Origin: Acidimicrobiales bacterium
GTDB taxonomy: Bacteria > Actinomycetota > Acidimicrobiia > Acidimicrobiales > SKKL01
Assembly: GCA_034521975.1 (NCBI GenBank)
Contig: JAXHLR010000004.1
Span: 272,165 to 336,164, forward strand
Reading direction: 5' to 3'
DNA: 64,000 nt
The notes under the pieces are model-generated. The model saw nothing but the letters and a program-made list of their open reading frames with translations, was not told the DNA's origin and made no database searches. Made by a program: the position numbers and the translations under genes. Below are positions 47,401 to 55,568 of this stretch, piece by piece. Every line of letters starts with the position of its first letter. The stretch's first letter is position 1.

Positions 47401-50400
47401 GTGGCGAAGTCGGCGTTGGCCGTGGTCCACGACGGGTAGCCAACCGTGACGGTGCCATCGGCCTCGAACAGACCCCGCAAGAACGCCCGATACACCTCGG
47501 CGTCGTTGCTGTGGAGCACCGCATCGGGGATGTGGGGGGCATACCCCTTGCCCGAGTGGCCTTGGTGGGGAGCGTGCTTGGCGAAACCACATGCCTCCCA
47601 CCACTCGACGAGGCGGACCGAGTGGAACGCGACCTCGGTGTAGCCCTCCTTGGGCGAGGTGCGGGCACCGATGCCGAACAGCTCCTTGCCGAGATGCTCG
47701 AGGCGCTCGACTACGTCGAAGTCGCCGGCGGCGACACAGAGCCGCAGGCCACGGGAGTGCAGTGAGCCGTCGCCCATGAAGTACCCGACCAGCTCGGCGA
47801 GCTCGGCCGACATCTCACGGGGCACCCGCACGTGGTGCTCGCCCGCCCAGTAGGACTCCGAGATGGGCGGCAGGTTGACGGCCTGGGGCTCTCCGACGAG
47901 CGAGTCGAGTGCCAGCGGAACCTGGTCGCCGGGACGCACGTCGGCGAAGTGCCGCCACACCCAGTCTCCCGACTCGTCGACGACCTTGATGCGGTGCTGG
48001 GTGGTGCCCGAGATGCGATAGCCGCGGCGGGTGCGCACATCGACGACCGGCTCGAGCCCGTTGATGTAGAACTTGGTGGCCTCACGCACGCCTTCGTCGG
48101 TGGCGACGTCGACGTCGAGGTCCTGCCACTGCTGACCATCGGTGTCGCCGAGGGAGCGCAGCCGGACCAGGCCACGCGAGGTGGGGATCAGCGAGCCACC
48201 GACCAGACATCCGGTCGGTGCAAGCACACTGGCCTGGGAGTTGCGGACACCGTGGTCGGCGCCGAGCTCGCAGGCCTCGTCCCATGCCCGCTGGGCGGCC
48301 GACAACAGGTCGGCGGGCACCAGCTCCTCGTCGATCTCCGAGGCTGCCTCGCGGTGCATCTCGAGCACCCGCAGCATGGGCTCGGCGTTCTCCTCGTAGC
48401 CGGCGAAGGGACCCATGCGAGCCGCGGTGCGGGCCGAGGTGGCATAGGCGTGGCCGGTCATCAGCGAGGTGATCGCCGCGGCCGTGGCCCGGCCGCCGTC
48501 GGAGTCGTAGCCATAGCCCAGCGCCATGAGCAGGGCACCGAGGTTGGCGTAGCCGAGGCCGAGCTGGCGGAACTTGCGGGAGTTGTCGCCGATGGGCTCG
48601 GTCGGGTAGTCGGCCCGGCCGACGAGGATCTCCTGGGCGGTGAAGACGACCTCGACCGCGGCCTTGAAGCCCTCGACGTCGAACACGCCGCCCTCGGGGC
48701 TGAACTTCAACAGGTTGAGGCTGGCCAGGTTGCACGCCGAGTTGTCGATGTGCATGTACTCCGAGCAGTTGCGCACCACCACGCCGTTCACGACATAGGA
48801 GTGGTTGCGGGGCTCGGACAGGTTGTAGGTGGTCTCGACGCCGTCGTCGGTGCGGCTGGCAAGACGAGTGGTGGTGTCGGTGTCGTAGAACCGGTGCTCG
48901 CCCACCATGGCGGCCAGCGCCTCGGCCTTGGCCGGCGCGTCGAAGCCGATCTGTGAGGCGAACGCCTGAAGGTCCTCCACCTGGAGCTCGTTGGAACCGA
49001 TGCGACTCGAGACGCCGAAGGTGGTGAGCAGGTGCTGGACGTCCTGCAGCAACGGCTCGGACGTGGAACCGAGCCCGACGTAGCGGCTCTTGTCGCCGTC
49101 GTAGACGCAACCGTCGGCGTCGAAGAGGCCACGGAGGAACGAGGCCACGACATCGGCGGGCGCTTCGTTGACCGACCACGGCACCCGCTTGGTGTGAGCC
49201 GGCCCGTCGGAGACGCCGAGGGCCTCGAGGAACCGGGCCACGATGCGCCGCGACTGACGGAGCTGCACCGTGCCGTTGGCCTGGGGCGACGGCGTGGGCT
49301 CGCGCCCGTCGTTGATGTCGGTGATCAGGGCCCGGTGCCGGGGCAGGGCGTGCTTGCGGTCGTCGTCGCTGCCATAGACGGTCGAGGCGACATCGCCCGA
49401 GAGGCAGCCGTCACCGACGAGCCATCCGAGGTAGTGGGCGAAGTCGTCGGTCCACTTCTCGGGCAGGTTGAGCGCACTGGACCAGTCGCCGGTGCTGGCA
49501 TAGGCGAGCGCATCGGTGGCCACCGGCAGCGAGCGGCTGGCCGAGATGGCCGGCGCCGGGAGGTTGAGGGTGGCGATGCGGTCGTCGGCGGTGAGCTCTG
49601 ACGCGGGGACATAGCCACGATTGCGGGTGAAGATCTTGTGGCCGGCGGTGCAGCGCAGCTCCATGCCGTTGGAGAACCGCAGCTTCACGATCTCGTTGAC
49701 GCCGGTGACCATGAAGGCGTCGGGAGTGGTGATCTCCATGGCCTCGGCCGGGGCGTCGGGGTTGGTGGCGTCGTGGGTGTAGACGCCGAAGGTCTCGCCG
49801 TCGTTCACCCGGTCGATGAGGTCGACGAAGCTGATGAGGCCCTTGTCGGTGTGCACCAGCGAGTCGCCGGTGAAGCACGGGTTGGATCCGTTGATGCGGT
49901 CGGTGTTGGCCGCGGTGTGCCAGCGGTTGATGGTGGTGTCGAACTGCATGCCCGGATCGGCGCACTCCCATGCCGCCTGGGAGATGTCGCGGAACAGGTC
50001 GCGGGCCCGGACCGTCTTGACGATGCTGTCGTCGGTGACCGCCCGCAGGTGCCAGTCGGCGTCGTCGACGACGGCCTGCATGAACTCGTCGGTGACCCGA
50101 ATGGAGTTGTTGGCGTTCTGGTACTGCACCGAGGCCATGTCGGCGCCGTCGAGGCTCATGTCGAACCCGGCCTCGGCCAGGGCCCGGATCTTGCGTTCCT
50201 CGCGGGCCTTGACCCAGATGAACTCCTCGATGTCGGGGTGACCGGCGTCGAGGATCACCATCTTGGCGGCGCGACGGGTCTTGCCGCCGGACTTGATGGT
50301 GCCGGCCGAGGCGTCGGCGCCGCGCATGAAGCTGACCGGGCCCGACGCGGTGCCACCGCCCTTGAGGTGCTCCTTGGACGAGCGGATCTTGGACAGGTTG

Positions 50401-50936
50401 ATGCCCGCGCCCGAGCCGCCCTTGAAGATGGTGCCCTCCTCGACGTACCAGTTGAGGATCGAGTCCATCGTGTCGTCGACCGACAGGATGAAGCACGCTG
50501 AGGCTTGCTGGGGCACGCCCTCGACGCCGATGTTGAACCACACCGGCGAGTTGAACGCCGCCTTCTGGGTGACCACCAGGTGCTTGAGCTCGGCCCGGAA
50601 GATCTCGGCCTCGCGATCGTCGAGGAAGTAGCCGCCCTCGATGCCCCACTGGGTGATGGTGTCGACCACGCGGTCGATGACCTGCTTGAGCGACGACTCG
50701 CGCTCGGGGGAACCGGGGGTGCCCCGGAAGTACTTCTGGGTGACGATGTTGGTGGCATTGACCGACCAGGTGGTGGGGAACTCGACCCCGAGCTGCTCGA
50801 AGGCGACCGACCCGTCCTGGTAGTTGGTGATGCGACTGTCTCGTTGCTCCCACTCGACCTCGTCGTAGGGGTGCACGCCCTCGGTGGTGAAGTAACGGCG
50901 GATGCCGATGCCGGTCTGCTCCGGGGCAAGTGCCAT
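44442..50936 (-). CDS. nrdJ: Class II (B12-dependent) ribonucleotide reductase with three inteins
   Basis: 2164 residues from ATG 50936 (GAGGAG upstream), about 926 after splicing of three inteins. Exteins: 1-353, 724-909, 1339-1448, 1888-2164. Functional sites: first redox Cys148 (ASACFILS); NPC-SEY, where intein 1 sits directly before the thiyl-radical Cys724; APTG-TIGLMM, the phosphate loop split by intein 2; and ISK-TVNLP split by intein 3. The C-terminus has CMQCGV...CHACPSCGNTSGC, a redox-relay/zinc tail. Reduces ribonucleotides using adenosylcobalamin without oxygen. NrdR boxes lie in its leader. Confidence 0.96.
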   Translation of the reverse strand: MALAPEQTGIGIRRYFTTEGVHPYDEVEWEQRDSRITNYQDGSVAFEQLGVEFPTTWSVNATNIVTQKYFRGTPGSPERESSLKQVIDRVVDTITQWGIEGGYFLDDREAEIFRAELKHLVVTQKAAFNSPVWFNIGVEGVPQQASACFILSVDDTMDSILNWYVEEGTIFKGGSGAGINLSKIRSSKEHLKGGGTASGPVSFMRGADASAGTIKSGGKTRRAAKMVILDAGHPDIEEFIWVKAREERKIRALAEAGFDMSLDGADMASVQYQNANNSIRVTDEFMQAVVDDADWHLRAVTDDSIVKTVRARDLFRDISQAAWECADPGMQFDTTINRWHTAANTDRINGSNPCFTGDSLVHTDKGLISFVDLIDRVNDGETFGVYTHDATNPDAPAEAMEITTPDAFMVTGVNEIVKLRFSNGMELRCTAGHKIFTRNRGYVPASELTADDRIATLNLPAPAISASRSLPVATDALAYASTGDWSSALNLPEKWTDDFAHYLGWLVGDGCLSGDVASTVYGSDDDRKHALPRHRALITDINDGREPTPSPQANGTVQLRQSRRIVARFLEALGVSDGPAHTKRVPWSVNEAPADVVASFLRGLFDADGCVYDGDKSRYVGLGSTSEPLLQDVQHLLTTFGVSSRIGSNELQVEDLQAFASQIGFDAPAKAEALAAMVGEHRFYDTDTTTRLASRTDDGVETTYNLSEPRNHSYVVNGVVVRNCSEYMHIDNSACNLASLNLLKFSPEGGVFDVEGFKAAVEVVFTAQEILVGRADYPTEPIGDNSRKFRQLGLGYANLGALLMALGYGYDSDGGRATAAAITSLMTGHAYATSARTAARMGPFAGYEENAEPMLRVLEMHREAASEIDEELVPADLLSAAQRAWDEACELGADHGVRNSQASVLAPTGCLVGGSLIPTSRGLVRLRSLGDTDGQQWQDLDVDVATDEGVREATKFYINGLEPVVDVRTRRGYRISGTTQHRIKVVDESGDWVWRHFADVRPGDQVPLALDSLVGEPQAVNLPPISESYWAGEHHVRVPREMSAELAELVGYFMGDGSLHSRGLRLCVAAGDFDVVERLEHLGKELFGIGARTSPKEGYTEVAFHSVRLVEWWEACGFAKHAPHQGHSGKGYAPHIPDAVLHSNDAEVYRAFLRGLFEADGTVTVGYPSWTTANADFATEVQSLMLALGFVTTLSHQTSGRGSDLSVVRLLNRAVNQRWLDEVGFIGGSKSARVDTSDAPQAARYDHIPASRELIDRVAPTNGRNRRVALMELNRSGTITRRLATELHELSGDAELGHLLGFFFDTVESAELGDEEFTYDISVPENVTYVANGFISHNTIGLMMDCDTTGVEPDLSLFKMKKLVGGGTMSIINQTVPRALRNLGYTADEQADIMAYLEENKTILGCPQLKAEHLEVFACSMGDNAIHHNGHVRMMGAVQPFISGAISKCVVGDTLVPTADGLVRIGSLHQSEAPDSFRDEIVEVASIDGPQKTDAFYYGGLRPTITVTLRSGHTITGTPNHRLLVGSEQGIAWKRLDEIEPTDLVAQQYGSQMWSPLPARFDDFEPSAPYGSQTKVTIPDEMSSELAFLLGAIASEGHVTASTYTVHVTNSVPAVRDRVVSAWRSLFGLEARVVDDGVRCPSVTVASKTVVEFLDHLGLGHRAREKRIPDAVLRSPRHHVLAFLQGLWLDAYTTVSTAPKWAICLDSAGLLDDLQAVLTNLGIRSGRVEKYNRDYDKHYGEVYVTGGDAQRLIELVPFLEPDKAAAAALLSARTFGSRHATSDVVPIAPRDLYEMLPRGKSGRNGYGVRAEFAYLCDRRTRRVTRETLERVIAVAGDAVPSWLHQIVDDGLHFSPVESVADAGLREVYDLSVPATHAFVGNGIMNHNTVNLPEEATIEDVEALHIEAWKLGVKAVAIYRDNCKNSQPLSTVKKDVAESPAEVVEKVVERVVEVPVRERLPRTRSSKTFEFRVADCKGFVTVGEYTDGRPGEIFVRVSKQGSTLAGIMDAFAISLSHGLQYGVPLRGFIEAFTGMRFEPAGMTDDPDVRIASSLMDYLFRKLAIEYLSYEERAELGIFTIEERTQPTLPGVEESTTETSTGSDVQPDPKSIPSASELSAQMQRESGSTPMQQSSDAPMCMQCGVQMQRAGSCHACPSCGNTSGCS
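45276..46592 (-). mobile_element. NrdJ intein 3 (439 aa)
   Basis: Residues 1449-1887 of the precursor, between SGAISK and TVNLPEE. Block A starts CVVGDTLVPT, block B has TPNH, and the end is VGNGIMNHN followed by Thr. LAGLIDADG-type endonuclease: first motif LLGAIASEGH acceptable; second motif FLQGLWLDAYT lacks the expected catalytic acidic residue. Splicing residues are intact but the endonuclease is probably dead. Confidence 0.93.
46923..48209 (-). mobile_element. NrdJ intein 2 (429 aa)
   Basis: Residues 910-1338, splitting APTG from TIGLMMDCD. Block A CLVGGSLIPT, block B TTQH, end FISHN then Thr: canonical residues. Endonuclease motifs VGYFMGDGSL and FLRGLFEADGT are intact, so homing could be active. 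Confidence 0.94.
48768..49877 (-). mobile_element. NrdJ intein 1 (370 aa)
   Basis: Residues 354-723, between GSNP and the catalytic Cys724. Block A CFTGDSLVHT, block B TAGH, end VNGVVVRN then Cys. The penultimate residue is Arg, where His is normal. Endonuclease motifs YLGWLVGDGCL and FLRGLFDADGC are intact. Confidence 0.94.
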
Positions 50937-51033
50937 GCGATGAGCTCCTCGAGAGGTGGTGGCCAGGCGGTCTGGCCGGGGCCGTTGATGGGTCTGGGAT
51001 GGGTCGGGCGCAACGCTGCGAGACCCGCTGCAA

Positions 51034-51049
51034 ACACGAGATGTTGTGT
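51034..51049 (-). promoter_or_regulatory. NrdR box, proximal
   Basis: ACACGAGATGTTGTGT, a near-perfect 16-bp NrdR palindrome (ACAC-N8-GTGT with central AT), about 98 bases before nrdJ. Confidence 0.85.
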
Positions 51050-51076
51050 GATCCCCCACGCCGCCGGGGCCCGTCA

Positions 51077-51092
51077 CCACAAGATGTTGGGT
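51077..51092 (-). promoter_or_regulatory. NrdR box, distal
   Basis: CCACAAGATGTTGGGT, a weaker copy of the NrdR palindrome, 43 bp (four helical turns) from the proximal box. Paired sites on one face of the helix are typical for NrdR, whose gene is at 57251. Confidence 0.75.
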
Positions 51093-51107
51093 CCGAGGCG
51101 TCTGACA

Positions 51108-51137
51108 ATTACACCATCGTAATTCCACCGCTGTCAA
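51108..51137 (-). promoter_or_regulatory. nrdJ promoter
   Basis: Minus strand TTGACA (51137-51132), 18-bp spacer, TGTAAT (51113-51108): a strong sigma-70-type promoter. The NrdR boxes lie just downstream of the -10, so bound NrdR would block initiation or early elongation. I looked for a cobalamin riboswitch in the leader and did not see one. Confidence 0.75.
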
Positions 51138-51199
51138 CGGATTGATCGAAGATCTCGGTGACCAGGCCGGTGGCGCACCCCTCACCCTATGGACCCCTC

Positions 51200-51229
51200 C
51201 CTGTGGAGCATAAGAGGGAACATCCTGGG
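51200..51229 (+). repeat. Imperfect 30-bp direct repeat, copy 1
   Basis: Begins CCTGTGGAGCATAAG; matches 52238-52267 at roughly 22 of 30 bases. The two flank the TSUP gene. Nature unknown. Confidence 0.5.
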
Positions 51230-51324
51230 CACAACGACGATCCCCCTGGGCACAAACTGTGGAAATCGACGGCGTGGGTGTGGGTGGGGTCTAACCTGCC
51301 GCCGATGCCGGTGCCACCGCCCCC

Positions 51325-52047
51325 ATGGAGCTGACCCTCGTCGCCGTCGTGGCCGCAGCGATCGCCACCCTCGTCGGCGCCACCATCCAGGGCTCGATCG
51401 GGTTCGGCATGAACCTGGTGACGGTCCCGGTCCTGGCGCTGGTGCTGCCCGAATCGCTTCCGGCCGCGGTGATCGTGCTCGGGATCCCGGTGTCGATCAC
51501 CATGTTGCGCCACGAGTGGGCCTCGCTGGACCGCACCGGCCTCGGCTGGATCATCGGTGGGCGACTCCCCGGCACCGCCCTCGGCGCCTGGATCGTCGCG
51601 ACCGTCGCGACCAGCACCCTGCAGGCGGTGATCGGCTCGATGATCCTGTTGGTGGTGCTGGCCAGCATCGCCGCCCCACCGGTACCGGTGCGGCCCGGCA
51701 CCCAGGCGGCCACCGGCGCGGTGTCGGGCATCACCGGCACCGCCGGGGGCATCGGCGGCCCGCCCCTCGCCCTGCTCTACCAGTACAGCAGCGGTCCGAC
51801 GATCCGAGCCACGCTGTCGGCGTCGTTTCTCATCGGGACCGTCGTGTCCCTCTTCGCCCTGGGCGTCACCGGGTCGCTCACCGCCGGCCAGCTCGGGTTG
51901 GGCGCGGGGCTCGCACCGCTGGTCGTGGCCGGGGTGATCATCGGTCGACGCTCGCACTCGGTGCTCGACCAGGGCTGGATGCGACCCGCGGTGCTGGCCT
52001 TCGCCGCGGTGTCGGCCACCGTCGTCATCGTCGACGCGGTGGTCTGA
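51325..52047 (+). CDS. TSUP (TauE/SafE) family permease
   Basis: 240 residues, seven or eight transmembrane helices. The family's two related motifs are present: QGSIGFGMNLVTVPVLAL near the N-terminus and TGTAGGIGGPPLALLYQ in the middle. TSUP proteins export sulfite, sulfoacetate or other organosulfur anions. Divergent from nrdJ. Confidence 0.88.
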   Translation: MELTLVAVVAAAIATLVGATIQGSIGFGMNLVTVPVLALVLPESLPAAVIVLGIPVSITMLRHEWASLDRTGLGWIIGGRLPGTALGAWIVATVATSTLQAVIGSMILLVVLASIAAPPVPVRPGTQAATGAVSGITGTAGGIGGPPLALLYQYSSGPTIRATLSASFLIGTVVSLFALGVTGSLTAGQLGLGAGLAPLVVAGVIIGRRSHSVLDQGWMRPAVLAFAAVSATVVIVDAVV

Positions 52048-52237
52048 AGCGGGCCGCCGGGCCACCCCGAAGGCGACAGGCCGGACAGGTTCGAAGCAAG
52101 GTCGCGGCCACCCCGTCAGGTGTTCGATCCTGCTTCACAGCGTCTTGTCCGACTCGCCAGCGACAACCGGGGACGCTCCCACTGTTCCGTCCGGCCTATC
52201 GCCTTGGGGTATCTGGTACCCAGGCTAGAGAACCTTG

Positions 52238-52301
52238 CCTGTGGAACGTAAGGGGGGTGATCCTGTGAATTGCCTGTGGACGACGGGGGTTCATCCACAG
52301 G
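52238..52301. repeat. Imperfect direct repeat copy 2, with a CCTGTGGA hairpin
   Basis: 52238-52267 is the partner of 51200-51229. It is followed by an 8-bp inverted repeat CCTGTGGA/TCCACAGG (52273-52280, 52294-52301), a candidate terminator or protein site. The 285-bp gap from 52048 to 52332 otherwise holds nothing I recognise. Confidence 0.45.
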
Positions 52302-52332
52302 ACACCTCCCCACAACCATGGCGGTCGATGTG

Positions 52333-52763
52333 TCAGGCCTGCCGGACGCCCTGGACGTCGATGTCGATCTTGACCGTCTTGGAGACGAGCACGCCACCGG
52401 TCTCGAGCGCCTGGTTCCAGGTGAGGCCGAACGCCTCGCGGTCGATCTCGATCTGGGTCGAGAACCCGACCCGCTCGTTGCCCCACGGGTCCTTGGCGAC
52501 ACCTTCGAGCTCGGCGGGCAGGGTGATGGCCTGGGTGACACCCCGGACGGTGAGCTCGCCGTCGACGTCGCCGGCGGGGCGCACCGCGATGGACCGGAAG
52601 GTGATCTCGGGGTGCCGGTCGACCGCGAAGAAGTCCTCGCTGAGGAGGTGAGTGGATCCTCGGCGATGGTGATCGTGTCCGAGTAGGAGCCGAAGCGGCC
52701 CCGGACCTTGGACACCATGAGGTGACGGGCGGCGAACTCGAGGGTGGAGTGGCGTTCAACCAT
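52333..52763 (-). pseudogene. Frameshifted YceI-family gene
   Basis: The first part reads MVERHSTLEFAARHLMVSKV and GSYSDTITIAEDP in one frame; the rest reads LSEDFFAVDRHPEITFRS and VRGVTQAITLPAELEG in another. About 20 residues that normally sit between them (the central helix-strand segment) are missing at 52640-52655. YceI proteins are lipocalin-like binders of polyprenoid lipids. Deletion plus frameshift makes this a pseudogene unless the sequence is wrong. Confidence 0.78.
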
Positions 52764-52827
52764 CTCCACCGCCCATCCATTCCGACCCTCCCCCAGCCGG
52801 CGGCCGGATTCCGCTATCACATCGGGG

Positions 52828-54144
52828 GTGGACGACGACGACCGCGAGCGCGAGCACCCACCGGAGCCCCGCCGCGCCGACCACGCGCACGGCCACCTCG
52901 ACGACACCGCCCTGGTCGACGGGGGCCGCCAGCACCTCGCGGTGCGCATCATCCTCGGGATCGTCGCCGCGGTGGCCGTCACCACCATCGCGGGACTCAT
53001 CGTCTGGTGGCCACGGGGCGATGCCCCCGACACCGGAGCGTCGATCGCCGGCCTCGCCTACCCCCGTGCCACCGTCGTCGACATCGACCACGGCGAGTGC
53101 CCCACCTTCGAGTTCGACGCCCCCAGTGACTGCGATCTCGTCAGCGCCGAGCTGACCAGTGGGCCCGACGAAGGCTCGATCATCACCTTCCAGGTCGCAG
53201 CCATCGACTTCGACGTCCCCACCCTGTCGGTCGGCGACCGACTCGTCCTCCAGCACAACCCGCTCGCCCCACCCGAGTTCGCCTACACCTACTGGGAGCA
53301 CCAGCGCGACACGCCCCTCATCGCCCTCACCGCGCTCTTCGTGATCGTGATCCTGATCTTCGGCCGCTGGCACGGCGCCAGGGCGCTGGTCGGACTCGTC
53401 GTCACCTTCGGCATCATCGTCTGGTTCCTGCTGCCGTCGCTGCTTCGCGACGAGCCGGCGGTGGCCGTCGCCCTCGTCGCCACCTCGCTCATCGCGTTCG
53501 CGACCCTGTACCTGGCCCACGGCGTCAGCCTCAACACCACCGTCGCCCTCGTCGGCACCATGGCCAGCCTCGTGGTGATCGCCACCCTCGCGGCCGTCTT
53601 CGTCGGACTCGCCCACCTCACCGGCCTGTCCAGCGCCGACGTCCAGCTGATCAGGGTCAGCGCCGAGGCTCTCGATCCCGCCGGCCTGCTCCTGGCGGGG
53701 ATCATCATCGGTGCCCTCGGCGTGCTCGACGACGTGACCGTGACCCAGGTCGCCGCCGTCGCCGAGATCAGAGCGGCCGACCCCACCATGAGCCCCCGCC
53801 GCCTCTATCAGGGGGGCCTGCGCGTCGGCCGGGACCACATCGCCGCCACCGTCAACACCCTCGTGCTGGCCTACGTGGGGGCCTCGCTGTCGCTCATGCT
53901 GTTCTTCGCCCAATCCGACCGCCCCATCGGCCAGCTCCTCGGCCAAGAGGCGGTCGCCATCGAGATCGTACGGACCCTGGTCGGCAGCATCGGTCTCGTC
54001 GCCGCCGTCCCCATCACCACCGCCCTCGCCGTGCTCGTCAGCACCGCCGGCCGACCCCCGGCGGGTCACCCCCCGGACCCCGAACCGGCCGATGCCACAC
54101 CGAGCTGGGAGGACTTCGCCCCCGACGACGAGCCCCGATTCTGA
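52828..54144 (+). CDS. YibE/F-family membrane protein
   Basis: 438 residues from GTG 52828. A cytoplasmic charged N-terminus, one TM, an outside beta-rich domain (IDHGECPTFEFDAPSDCDLV, with two Cys), then about seven TMs with YibE/F features VLDDVTVTQVAAVAEIRAADP and LVLAYVGASLSLMLFF. Function unknown. Confidence 0.88.
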   Translation: MDDDDREREHPPEPRRADHAHGHLDDTALVDGGRQHLAVRIILGIVAAVAVTTIAGLIVWWPRGDAPDTGASIAGLAYPRATVVDIDHGECPTFEFDAPSDCDLVSAELTSGPDEGSIITFQVAAIDFDVPTLSVGDRLVLQHNPLAPPEFAYTYWEHQRDTPLIALTALFVIVILIFGRWHGARALVGLVVTFGIIVWFLLPSLLRDEPAVAVALVATSLIAFATLYLAHGVSLNTTVALVGTMASLVVIATLAAVFVGLAHLTGLSSADVQLIRVSAEALDPAGLLLAGIIIGALGVLDDVTVTQVAAVAEIRAADPTMSPRRLYQGGLRVGRDHIAATVNTLVLAYVGASLSLMLFFAQSDRPIGQLLGQEAVAIEIVRTLVGSIGLVAAVPITTALAVLVSTAGRPPAGHPPDPEPADATPSWEDFAPDDEPRF

Positions 54145-54182
54145 CCGCCCCTTCTCGCGATCGTCCCGCTAGGGTCGCCTCG

Positions 54183-54962
54183 ATGCTGCGCCGGCTTCCC
54201 CTCCACCCTGGCGAGACCACCGCCGAACCGATCGATCCCGACGACGTGGCGGCGCTGATCGCCGCCGAGGCCCGACCCGCGCCGCCACACCGACCGTGGG
54301 TCGCGGTCAACATGGTCACCTCGGCCGACGGAGCCACCACCACCTCCGCAGGGGTGTCCGGCGACCTGGGCAGCGACACCGACATGGCCGTCTTCGGTGC
54401 CCTGCGGTCGATCGCCGACGTGGTACTCGCCGGGTCGGGCACCGTCACCGCCGAGCGCTACCGGCCACCCAAGGCCGGCCCTGCCCGCCGCGACCAACGC
54501 ATCGCCCGCGGCCAGGCTCCCCTCCCGCGCCTCGCGGTGGTGTCCAACCGCGGCGACGTCGATCTCGACCTCCCCCTGTTCAGCGAGGCCACCCCGGAGT
54601 CGCGCCCGATCGTGCTGGTCGCCACCAACGCCGTCGACGACGAGCGACGCCACCGCCTCGACCAGGTGGCCGAGGTGATCGACGCCGGCGACAGCCTGGT
54701 CGACCCCGCCATCGCCGTGCGCCTGCTCGGCGACCGGACCGGGGCCTCGGTGGTGGTCTGTGAGGGCGGACCCACCCTCAACGGCTTGCTGCTCGCCGGC
54801 GACCTCATCGACGAGTGGTGTCTCACCATCGGCCCCATCCTCGCCGGCGGGGAGTCGCACCGCGGCTCGCACGGGCCCACCCTCGCCGAACCCCTCACGC
54901 TCGACCTCGCTCGGGCCTGGCAGCACGACGGCGAGCTGCTCCTTCGCTACGTGCGCCACTGA
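54183..54962 (+). CDS. RibD C-terminal-type (pyrimidine reductase-like) protein
   Basis: 259 residues. DHFR-like fold: WVAVNMVTSADGATTT, AVFGALRSIADVVLAGSGTV, VVCEGGPTLNGLLLAGDLIDEW. Equivalent to the reductase half of RibD with no deaminase domain, so it probably reduces a riboflavin-type or related substrate with NADPH. No other rib genes are nearby. Confidence 0.88.
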   Translation: MLRRLPLHPGETTAEPIDPDDVAALIAAEARPAPPHRPWVAVNMVTSADGATTTSAGVSGDLGSDTDMAVFGALRSIADVVLAGSGTVTAERYRPPKAGPARRDQRIARGQAPLPRLAVVSNRGDVDLDLPLFSEATPESRPIVLVATNAVDDERRHRLDQVAEVIDAGDSLVDPAIAVRLLGDRTGASVVVCEGGPTLNGLLLAGDLIDEWCLTIGPILAGGESHRGSHGPTLAEPLTLDLARAWQHDGELLLRYVRH

Positions 54963-55238
54963 CCGCCAAGCGGGGCGACGCCACGGCCCCGCCCGCGACG
55001 AACTTGCATCACACGGGGCGGCTGGCCGCACGCGTCCTCGAGCTGGGACGCGGATCGGTGGGCGGCTTTCGATCGTGCAATGCTGAACCACAGATGGGCC
55101 ACGCCCGACGAGGTGCCGGGCGACCTTCCTCTGCCCAGCTGGAGGATTGGGAGGGGACCGACGGCTGGTAGGACACAGAACAGCGTCAGCCGGCGGTGGG
55201 GGCATCTGCTCTCAGGTGGTCGCGGCGAAGGGACTGGG
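54963..55238. other. Gene-free stretch
   Basis: 276 bp between the RibD-like gene and hicB. Several short antisense frames cross it, none convincing. No hairpin or repeat seen. Confidence 0.5.
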
Positions 55239-55568
55239 TCAGCTGCGAGCAAGCCGGTCGCTGACGAGCCTGTTCAAACTCACGCCCTCCTGTGCGGCGG
55301 ACAGAGCCAGTTCACGATGAAGGGACTCGGGAACGCGAACGTTGAACCTTCCAGAGAAGCGCCGCTCGGCGATCGGCTCCGGGACCGGGTCACCGTTCGC
55401 CTCCAGGTCGGCGACGACGTCGGCGACCAGATCGACCAGTCCCCGTAGTGCCTTGGCCTGGTCCACGTGGAGCCATGACAGTGACGGGAACTCAGCCACG
55501 GTAGCGACGAACTCGCCGTCCTCAGCCGACCACAGAACTCGGTAGGCGTAGTGCTTGATGTCGGTCAC
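55239..55568 (-). CDS. hicB: HicB-type antitoxin
   Basis: 109 residues from GTG 55568 (GTGA overlap with hicA). RNase H-like half: YRVLWSAEDGEFVATVAEFPSLSWLH. C-terminal ribbon-helix-helix: FNVRVPESLHRELALSAAQEGVSLNRLV. Binds the HicA toxin and the operator. Confidence 0.9.
   Translation of the reverse strand: MTDIKHYAYRVLWSAEDGEFVATVAEFPSLSWLHVDQAKALRGLVDLVADVVADLEANGDPVPEPIAERRFSGRFNVRVPESLHRELALSAAQEGVSLNRLVSDRLARS

Noticed and set aside
50937-51107. Cobalamin riboswitch before the B12-dependent reductase
   Set aside because: I looked for a B12-box-like core and the long paired leader; the leader is only about 165 bases and is filled by NrdR boxes.
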